The translations under genes and the position numbers were made by a program. DNA of 64,000 bases from Hyalella azteca (taxonomy: Eukaryota; Arthropoda; Malacostraca; Amphipoda; Hyalellidae). The stretch is taken from positions 1-64,000 of the forward strand of contig NW_025947462.1 in NCBI RefSeq assembly GCF_000764305.2. Direction: 5' to 3'. The notes under the pieces were generated by a model, which had not been told where the DNA came from, did not search any database, and saw nothing but the letters and a program-made list of their open reading frames with translations. Below, piece after piece: positions 55,196 to 64,000 of the stretch; the stretch's first letter is position 1; each line of letters starts with the position of its first letter.

Positions 55196-56535
55196 CCATC
55201 AAACGGGGTAATAAGGGATGGTTATGAGCATTTTTATTAATAACTTCTTACCATGAAACATTTCATAAACAAGTTTAGGCTCATTCTATAGCTTTTTGGG
55301 AGAGCAATCAAATGGCATCTTCAAAAAAATTCCAAGTGCTATTCGTAAGGTAACAGATGCAAAATAAAACTGTCCCGAATTACCCCTGGGAGCGGGGTAA
55401 TCCGGGACATAAAAAGCGGGGTAATCCGGGACATAATCCTGCAATAAAAGTTAATTTTAAAACGTTTGAAGCATGCAGAGTGTACTCATCTATTACTAAC
55501 AGTACTCTGAAGTCCTCCTCTTTCATTGTAGACAATGTAGAGGTAGAATAAATGACATTTTCTGTGATTTTTACTTGCTTTCCCTTTATTGATATGATAT
55601 TACCATATAGGTACATTAATTACTGTATTATTGATGCAATATTATTGTATTTTTGATGCAATATCACTGTATCCATGAACATGCCATTGAGCATTTACAA
55701 CAACCTTCTCTACTGCAAGCTTCATATCAGCAGCCTTATAGCATTTTTTCTGTATCTGTAAGCTTACAGGACGGCTTGTAATTTCACACCATTTTAATTG
55801 GGTTAAGTGAATTTACCATAAAAAAAGATAGTGAAAAACATACCTGAAACAGAAAGGAATGTTTTAGTGACAACCATCATATATTTTGGAGAAATAAATC
55901 ATAGTTTAGGTCAATTACTTTTCATTCTATGATGCCTGGTGCACAATTCTATATATAGCATTCTATGTACAATTTTGTGATGACCGATGATGCAGTAATT
56001 TTTCGATAAGTAAACTTTTTTTAATCAGCGAGGTAAATGTAATCAATATTCTTTGTTTTTAATCAATTTTTTACTTAACTGGAGCCTTTACAAACTGAGG
56101 TTCTACTGTAAATGCGTATTTAAGGGTGTCCCTAATTACCCCGTCACATGGAAATGGCTGCCATTTTTTTGGAATGAGATAGGCAAATTCCATCAATTAC
56201 ATTTTCAAGCCAACACCTGGGTGCAACTTTTATGTAAGTAAAATTTTTTAATACGGCAAATATTTTTTTTGCTCCAGACGTTTTAAAATAGAGGAGGTAC
56301 AGTACTTTTCCAAAATCACACTTTTCACACTTTTTTTTCAGCGATTTTTTAGAGATAGTAAATGTTTGATTTCTTGACTAGCTTTATACATAATAGATAG
56401 TAAAAATGTTGAAGTTTACAACACTATTTTTAATTTTGCAATATTTTGATTAGTTTAGCTGATACAACATTTCTACAAAATGTGGGATGCGCCTCCCGAT
56501 TTACCCCACCTGTCTCTTTCTACCCCGTTTGATGG
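55196..56535. mobile_element. TA-flanked non-autonomous DNA transposon, complete copy
   Basis: Inverted termini CCATCAAACGGGGTA at 55196 and the complement ending at 56535, with TA directly outside on both sides. TA duplication points to the Tc1/mariner/pogo group. Subterminal GGGGTAATCCGGGACA words recur at 55365-55435. The 1.34-kb interior has no long frame. It also contains AAGCATGCAGAGTG, the arm of the hairpin MITE at 52.7 kb. Confidence 0.8.
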
Positions 56536-56537
56536 TA

Positions 56538-59500
56538 GTATAAGATGATAATGATATATAGTATAAGATGAAAATAATATGTCTAAGATGATGATGATCT
56601 TTAATAATGATCTGTAATCTTCTTGCCATATCTAAGCATACCCATGACCATTTATCCTTCATAGATCAGGAAGCCATGGAGTCGCACATGTGCATAGCTC
56701 AAAACACTTCTTTTATTTATTTCAATGTCCATGTTTGATAAATTTCATGAGCAAATAAACTCTACACTAATCAAGCATTGAGTTTTGACTTGATAAATGC
56801 ACTTAAGTACAAATTTTTTTATGTTCTTTAGGCAGGATTGGAAAACTGATACTTTTTCAATTTATGGCTCCAAAAATTCAGGGGAAGCTGAAAAAGCAAA
56901 TTTTTTCACATTATGTAGTGTTGCATTGTTTACAGACAACTCCAACATTGTATACAGCAATAGTGACATTAACTTCAGGAATCACCAACTTCCTGTCCAA
57001 AGGCATTTCTTGGGAGACTAAAGAGGGGCAGGGATCTCTCCTTTGTACACTCACTCAGTAGATTCAGCTCAAACACTTCATTCATGAATTGCCCCAATGT
57101 AATAGAAAACCCAATAAGTGATGCACAAATAACATCATCCAGTCATTACTTGCTATAAGCCAGCTTCTCCTTCATAATCCCTCTTAAGTCTGCAAAGGCT
57201 TTTGCCTTTGCAGACCACTTTGCTTTTCTGCAGCAACATCCCTCTTAAGTCTGCAAAGGCGCTCTCTCTCCCTCTCTCTCTCTCTCTCATTTGCCTTTCT
57301 GCAGCAATAATTGAGGAACCAAGTTTAGCTTATTGGCTCACAAGAAGCTAAGATGTCTTGGTATGAACACCTGAACATTGATATTGATGAACATCTACTG
57401 GAATTTTCACAGTGGTCAATGACAATGAGAGTTTGAGTCTGCCACAATAGAAGCATAGGAAGCATGTGAGCTTGGTACTTGGTCAGATGGACGAGCTGCG
57501 GCCGAGGTTAGGAGAGACGATGGGTAGATGCGACGCCTCACATGGGGGCGCCGTCAAGCCAAAAAAACGGCTCGCAGCAGGTCTGTGAGCCTGGCACGAC
57601 CCAGCCAGGAGCCTATCTTTGAGCTGACACCTCAACTTCTTTAACATCCTGAGCATAGGAATAACCAGTAGCATGGAAACTCAGAGCATTAGATGCCTGA
57701 AGCTTCATTAGCATGGTCTGGACAGAACCTGCACTAAGCACAGTTGAATTTGATGACAGCTCTGCCTTTGCTTGACCACAAGTTCCATTGGAATTATTAG
57801 GTACTTGTGCACTTGGTAGTCATTTCTTATTCACAGCTAAATGTTTAGCTCTACTGCCATCGAGAATCTCACTTGAGTCTTGAACCACCTGAGTTATGGT
57901 CCCTCTGCTCGCAAACAGAAACAGCAGGTGTAGACTCTCACTCTGGTCACAGTCAGGTATGCTGCAATTCTATATTTAATATAAAAGAAGATGGTATTTT
58001 GAGATTTGAACCAATCATCAATGTTGATGGACCAGTCCACAGCACACTAGCTCAAAAACTTATTATTAACACAGCACAAAACTGGAAAATTAATATAGAA
58101 TAAAATTCCAGCTCCATAATTTTATTGGCTGATATTTAAAAATTAGAAGTCTTAATTATCCAAATTTATATAATTTACTAAAAATTGAAGCATATTTCAA
58201 GTCTTGAAGGCCCATGAAATGCTTCTAAAAATAATTGATTTATGCCTTGTGGCATGTGACCTCAGACCGGTCCACAATGTTTACAGATAACCTGATGCAG
58301 GTGTCTGGTCCACCGCACACTAGCACCACCTCTCCAGAGACATAACCACCTAGTGCCTACTAAATAAACAAAAGACCGCATTGGCCAACAACAATAATAA
58401 CAGTTCAAGGGATCAATGGACAAGAAATTTGAAATTCTTCAGAGTAGAAGTACTGATTGGAGTCAGGTTTTAAGTCATTAAATGCCTAAAAATGTTAAAA
58501 AATTTATGTGTCCGCATAGATTTTAATGATGTTAACATCGAAAAATTTAAAATAGCTCTTTTATCATATATATTTGTTAAATAAATTGGAATTTGGCTAT
58601 AATTGTCACTCAAAACTGCTTCCAGAACTAATCGGTCCACTCGGCTCAATAACACTTCAATCAGATTTATGGTTTACAAAGGTCACATGACTTTAATTGC
58701 TTATGTAAAAAACTAGACATGTGTTTATGCTACTAATTTATCATTGAAGTTGTTTCCCCATAAATCCATGCTTTGTTACAAGTGAAATTCATCACCTGGA
58801 ATGAGAATTTTTAAGTGAGGTTTCACACATGAATTCCCCCATTTATGTAGTTAGTCTTATCTTTAAAAGCTTTCTATGAATTACAGCCACAATAGAAAAT
58901 TAGTATAGAATGAAATTACAGCTCCACAATTTGTTGATATTTAACAATTACAAGTATTAATTATTCAATATTACAAAATTTCATAAGAAGCAAGGCATAT
59001 TCTAAGTCTTGAATGGCCCGCAAAACATGTCTAAAAATAATTGCTTTATGCCTTATGGCATGTGACTGCATGGTCCTGCCTCACACTATTTAGTTGCCAC
59101 TGTGCAGAAAGTGGGTGAATATTGCAAGATCTTTGGCGACACATCGGCAGCAAAATTTACACCTTCAGATGTTCTTGCCAACACATTTGGATTGAAATGA
59201 TTGCATTCTAGATATTCGCCAGTCTTTGGCCCACTATTTAGAAAATAGTTGAAAGTCTGAAAGACCGCAAGCGGCGCATGCAGTGAATAACAAGAACAAT
59301 AATAATTCTAGTACTAAGCAACAGTTGTTAGAACATAGGTAGGGTTTAGGGTTCACAATATCATTGTTGATATGAGCACAGTGCCATCTCTTGGCGGTCT
59401 GGGCAGCAGAATCGTGCCAGGCCTCGCTCTACTTTGCCGCTCTCTCAGTAGATGGTGCCAAGCGTCTGGCTGCCAGATAGCTGCCAAGTTATATGTGTTG

Positions 59501-61397
59501 AGTTATAAGTGTTGCAGTGCGTGGAGAGTATGGGGTGTACTATCAAAGTTGTTAGCAGCTTTATCTTATTAAAATTACCTGGCAGTGGATCTTGAAAATG
59601 GCTGGCAACGCTTTGGGCTAAAAATCCATAAATTGGCAACGCTGCTTGCACCATCTGCACCCTGGTTTAGTTGCATTTGAGCCAGGGCAAACATGGTGGG
59701 GTTACATCCATTTCCTGGTTATTGTGAATCGACTATTTTTTATTGTAATATTTGTAAATATTTTTATTCTATACCATATTGTAAATAAATATTTATCTTG
59801 AGATATGCAGTTCTTATGTCTTTAGCACCAGTGGCGTGAAGCTTAAAATATGAACAAAGAAGTGAAGTGTCCTTCAGTTCAAGTCATACCAGTAGCCTAG
59901 CTGCCTAAGCAGCCTCAAAGCCTGTGTAACCTACAAAAGAAAGTCATCATTTTGTCAGTCATTGTTGGCATTTTTGTAACCCACAGAAGTAAGATTTATT
60001 ATTATTAAATTCTCAATTTTTAATTTACTTCATGAATTGCAATTTAATATGTTATATTGTATTGCTTTGCCAACTACAAGAAAATGGCAACTCACTCTGC
60101 CTTGTTACTTTGAAGTTTGACAATTGATACTTGAGTAATGTAAACACAAAGTTATACTACATTCTAAAAATGAAATCTTAAAAATAATCAAATTTTAAAT
60201 TATTTATTTGAAGTTAACTCTACATTTATTACAAGAATATCAGATCACTTCAGGTGAATATTTGTGCTGAATAATAATGTTCAAAACTGGGCAGTGTGCA
60301 TGCTACACGCTTTAGGCTTTGCCAAGAGCAATAAGTACCACTATGGCACCATCACCCAATTCTAGAATTATAGGTACCATGTTGTCACTGACACTCGTCA
60401 CTTGTCAGCGCCTCAGGAGGTCAGCCCGTCAGCATCCAAGTCCAGCTGCTCCAGCAAGCTGCTGAAAGCCTGCAAGGCAGTTGGAACTTGGATTATCCCA
60501 TGCAAGCATGGAAAACCTCTACCTATAGGCTTCAGAGCGGCAACTAGAGCTTTTCCGCCATTTCAGGAATGCATGAATAAGTGTACGGGTATCACTATTC
60601 AGACAAATGACAATGTTTCCCTGATGTTTCTAAGTGAGCTGTTTATGTTTATATGTTGACATGATTCCCACCAGACAAATTATCTCCTATCTAATTGTTA
60701 ACAGAAGTGCACAATCAGGCTGCAAGATTCCAAATGCATTGACAATTTGTCACATTGGAGCTGCAAATTTTCAGAAACAAGTAGGAAAATTCCAATCCTG
60801 CCGGTCACAGTCCCATGTTGAATTGAAGTTTGAACCAACTTCAACTCCTTATGGGAACAAAGACCAAAGTCACAAAAAATATGATGATAAAGCTAAAATT
60901 TAAATTAAATAAAAATATATATAAAAATGATTAAATAAAGTATAAATAACTTGAGTTTTCAGCTAAGCAGAATTGCAAAGTGCTAGTGGCTAAGTGGCAT
61001 AGCTACATCTGATCTGAAGGACTAGAAGGAAAAAGAAACAGAATTAAATTTGAAAACAAAGTTATTGCAGGTAAATACCAAGTGCATATCGTTCGATAAA
61101 CCATTCACTGGTTTTTAAAGAGCTATAATGTTACTCATGCCATCATTGCGAACCGGCGGGCGGCGAACTCAACTGACTTTCTCCGGTAAAAACCATGCGG
61201 TTTCCGTGACGACAGCACACGAAGAGTGCCTACTATAGTTCCTACCCGCCTTGGTCACTCGAAGCTAACCTATGATGCCTGAGCCAGAGGAAATAATTTT
61301 AATATTAAGTACAGGCTACTTGATTCATACACAATTGGATACGTGTAGGCTCAATACCATTGGATACGTGTAGGCCCCATATTATTTATAGTAGTAG
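56538..61397. other. Gene-free stretch with dispersed repeats
   Basis: No gene recognised over nearly 5 kb. Contents: short direct repeats of CCCTCTTAAGTCTGCAAAGG (57178, 57239) with a (CT)n microsatellite (57257-57289); a third copy of the 52-kb block (58560-58980); a third copy of the 2.9-kb repeat (59106-59247); and a copy of the type-3 repeat (60500-60800). GC-richer patches at 57480-57690, 59370-59480 and 60400-60560 hold only short frames without motifs. Confidence 0.5.
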
Positions 61398-61485
61398 TGG
61401 CGGTTTTAGCATTTATTTGGACGTAGACCTGTTGCCGATTCGTAAAACCGTCGAATATTCACAGCTTGTTGCGGTCTCAAACTCA
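61398..61485 (-). mobile_element. Truncated SINE relic
   Basis: Minus-strand match to the 3' half of the SINE at 22523-22775: GAGACCGCAACAAGCTG, GTGAATATTC, AATCGGCAACAGG and an AACCGCCACTACTACT tail. The tRNA-like head is missing. Confidence 0.7.
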
Positions 61486-61496
61486 CCATTCACTTT

Positions 61497-63135
61497 TGCA
61501 ATTATTCATGACTCTTCAGTAATCTAATAAATTCCAATTTTAAAAAACAATATAGATCATTTAGAACTTTTTTTCTATGAAAGATTGCCATTATAATGTA
61601 CAACAAAATATTTAGAAAATAATTATTTTCAACAACAATTAGTTTGAATTTTGTGAGTAACAAACTGTTCATAATTATTCGTACCCTATTATTCCAGATC
61701 ATTTATCATAGTATTTAATTAAAACTATTAATGAAAATAGAAGGAGATGCTCAATAACTGCATTTCAAAATTCAGTGTTATCAATCATTGTAATATTTTT
61801 CTCCGCAAAATCTGAAAATATCATTTTTCTACAATTAAGGGAAAAGCTAAAATTATGTTAAAAGCTTGAATATGGCAAAGAGAAAGGAGCTTAGAAATGA
61901 TCTCAGAAACAAAATTGTAAATTCCCACAAAGAAGGGCTAGGTTATAAAGCAATATCTAAGAAATTTGATATTCTCACGTCTATAATACAGAGCATCATA
62001 AAAAATTCAAATCATTTAAGGGGACCGACTACCCTAAAATTTTCAATTTTGGCGTTTTCCGGTTTTTGAGCTCATCTTAAAGCTGGAATTCTGCTCTTTC
62101 CAATGGTACCACTGCCATCGCTGTACGCCAATATTCACGTTCATGACGTCTCTTTAAAGGGAAGCGGGTGGGAGAGTTCTTTAAGTAAATAGATATAAAG
62201 TAATTAGCTGCTGAAATCTTTGAATATAGTTTCTACTTGAGTTGTGCTGCAGTTACATGCTTAGTCTCATCTTAAAGCTGACATTCTGAGCTTTCCAACG
62301 ATACTACTGCGATCCATGTGCGGCAATATTGACGCAGATGGCCGGGCTTTAATGGGGGGTGGGGGGTGGAGTTCCTTAACTAAATAGACCTAAGAAAATT
62401 AGAGCGGCAAGACTACATATCTTGGTGTATCTGGCATCTGAGCTCAGTTACCTAACCGAATGATACGTGTCTCGATGTTGTAGGATGATATTTATAGGAG
62501 GAGATAGATTTTCTAAAGTATCCCTTTTTAGCCGTTTTCTCCGAATTTCACGTTTTCTATCGATTTTTTCGAAAAATTCATAAAGCAAAATGTTATTTAT
62601 TTTACATTTTACGTATGTATTTGAAGTTTCATGATGATCGGATAATAACTGTAGAAGTTTTCCCGGAGGGTAGTCGGTCCCCTTAAAACAGTGAATAACC
62701 TGGTTGGTCAAGGAAGGAAGGGAAAAATCTCCCCTAGATGTGCCAGAAACATAATACGCTCCATTTGCAACAATCTTAGCAACACTAGAAAGGAAATTTT
62801 GTTGAATTTCAATGCTTCTGGAATAAGGGTTTCATGACAAACACTGCAAAGAATAATGCGTCGTAACGGATTGAAGGGTTGTCAACCCAGGGAAACCTCT
62901 TTGCAAACCAAAAACATGTGAAAGCATGTGTGAAGTTTGCTAAAATTCATGTCGAATCCATAACATCATTTTCTCCAAGATTTTGTGGACGTTTACAACA
63001 AGTTATCAAGAGTAAAGGCCATGCTATTTACTATTAATTCAAGGTATGAATAAATTTGGTCATGAATCAGTTTTACGTTTCCTTTGTATCTCTTTACAAA
63101 ACAGAAAAAAATTATATTTTTTGGTTCAAAATAGC
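61497..63135 (+). pseudogene. Tc1-like element, copy D
   Basis: A degraded left end (AATTATTCATGACTCTTCAG) leads to the transposase start at 61872. The N-terminal helix-turn-helix is well kept (AKRKELRNDLRNKIVNSHKE and GLGYKAISKKFDI). A TTAA MITE interrupts it at 62016. Transposase sequence resumes at 62687 and jumps by deletion near 62990 to the 3' end of the element. Not functional. Confidence 0.83.
62016..62686. mobile_element. TTAA-flanked MITE (member 2) inside Tc1 copy D
   Basis: Flanked by TTAA on both sides (62016-62019, 62683-62686), with perfect 16-bp inverted termini GGGGACCGACTACCCT. The site is known from Tc1 copies where the sequence is uninterrupted (31450-31470). Inside are two tandem, diverged units of about 180 bp (CTCATCTTAAAGCTG at 62090 and 62267). 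No transposase. Confidence 0.88.
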
Positions 63136-63244
63136 TTACCAAATTTCAGACTTGTATCTTATTTATGAGGGGAGTTATTGCAGTTATAAATAGTTATAAA
63201 AGTCCGTAAGCGACTATCGCGGCTGAGCGCGTCCACAGGGCTCT

Positions 63245-64000
63245 TAAGAAATGGTGAATATTTTGGCTCTATTCTTTGCTTTTAAATTCTTGATAATTTA
63301 TCAATTGCAATGTTGGCAACAATCCTAGGATCACTAGCAAGGTAATTTTGTCAAATTTTGATGTTTCTGGTATGAAGTATCAAGACAAATGTTGAAGGGT
63401 TGTCAAACCCAGGAAAACCAGTTTGCTAACATAAAAGCATGTGAAAGCATGTGTGAAGTTTGCTAAAACACATGTCGAATCCATAATCCCATTTTCTTCC
63501 AAGACAATGCAGACAGATGAGACTAAAATAGAATTATTCAGGTTGCTTAAGTTTGAAGAAAAAAAGTGAGGTGCATAATTCAAAGAAAACAATCCCCACA
63601 GGTAAACATGAGGATGGGAATCTTATGTTGTTTTTTTCTGCTAGGGGACCTGTAAGTCTAAATAAAGTTGATGGGATCATGAAAAGAGAACAATATCTTG
63701 ATATTATCAAAAATGAAATGCAGGATGTAGAAAAACTTTTTCTTGGTCCTGATTGGATTCATCAGCAGCATAATGAACAAAAGCACATATCAAAAGTAGT
63801 CAAAAAGTGGTTTGATGATTATCACATCAATGTCATGGAATGGACTAGTAAAAGTCCTGATCTCAATACAACTAAGAATTTGTGGCGCGTACTGAAAATA
63901 GAGGTGCAGAAGAGACAATATAAAAATTTGAAAGAATTAGAACAGTATGAAAGTCAAAATGGAAAAACATTGCGTCAATACATGCAGGAACCTTATTGAC
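63245..64000 (+). pseudogene. Tc1-like element, copy E (runs off the window)
   Basis: Starts with a Penelope terminal-repeat edge followed by Tc1 sequence, as in copies A and B. The longest Tc1 frame of the window is at 63553-63999: GIMKREQYLDIIKNEMQDVE, KLFLGPDWIHQQHNEQKHIS, KVVKKWFDD, then SPDLNTTKNLWRVLK. In Tc1-family DDE transposases the second Asp lies in a D-N-x-P-x-H-x-A/S context and the Glu in N-P-I-E-N-L-W. Here these read H-N-E-Q-K-H and N-T-T-K-N-L-W, so two catalytic residues are lost. Dead copy. Confidence 0.87.

Noticed and set aside
57257..57289. CT-rich tract as a polypyrimidine splice signal or promoter
   Set aside because: A plain (CT)n microsatellite with no exon next to it.

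Overview
This is an AT-rich eukaryotic, intron-bearing and strongly repeat-dominated window. The one recognisable conserved gene (crooked neck-like, five GT-AG exons), the Tc1, Penelope-like, PIF-, hAT- and TTAA-type transposon relics, an RNase H-bearing LINE and a tRNA-derived SINE all fit an invertebrate animal, most probably an arthropod; I cannot name the species. There are no bacterial-style operons, rRNA genes or CRISPR arrays.

Layout. 1-2118: no recognisable gene. 3426-7493: five 5' exons of a crooked neck-like splicing factor gene (minus strand), with a PIF/Harbinger-type MITE in one intron; the rest of the gene is missing. 8.3-13.3 kb: a duplicated 0.53-kb block, an hAT-like end and a decayed repeat array. 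13.9-15.4 kb: 3' part of a dead LINE (RT, RNase H, Cys/His knuckle; minus strand). 16-25.6 kb: minisatellites, a 539-bp N gap, a TTAA-flanked MITE, a 1.3-kb tandem duplication that carries a SINE in only one copy, and a 30-bp minisatellite. 25.5-39.1 kb: five minus-strand exons (here Z, Y, X, W, V, 5' to 3') whose splice phases fit together into one unidentified gene. Several exons contain in-frame minisatellites, and three of its introns begin with a minisatellite directly at the donor. 28.9-51.5 kb: three related copies (A, B, C) of a block consisting of exon X, simple repeats, a Tc1-like element invaded by Penelope-like elements, and exon Y. 51.5-61.4 kb: more transposon relics and dispersed repeats. 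61.4-64 kb: SINE and Tc1 relics, one carrying a second TTAA MITE; the last runs off the window.

Assembly quality shapes the interpretation. Seven perfect copies of the 38-bp Nextera mate-pair junction adapter (two inverted Tn5 mosaic ends) are embedded in the sequence, and five single-N joins plus one 539-N gap lie in or near repeats. Orientation flips, truncations and copy numbers around these points are unreliable. The most interesting biology is the head-to-head Penelope pairs nested in a Tc1 element with hammerhead-like motifs in their terminal repeats, the triplicated exon-containing block, and the minisatellites that start at splice donors.
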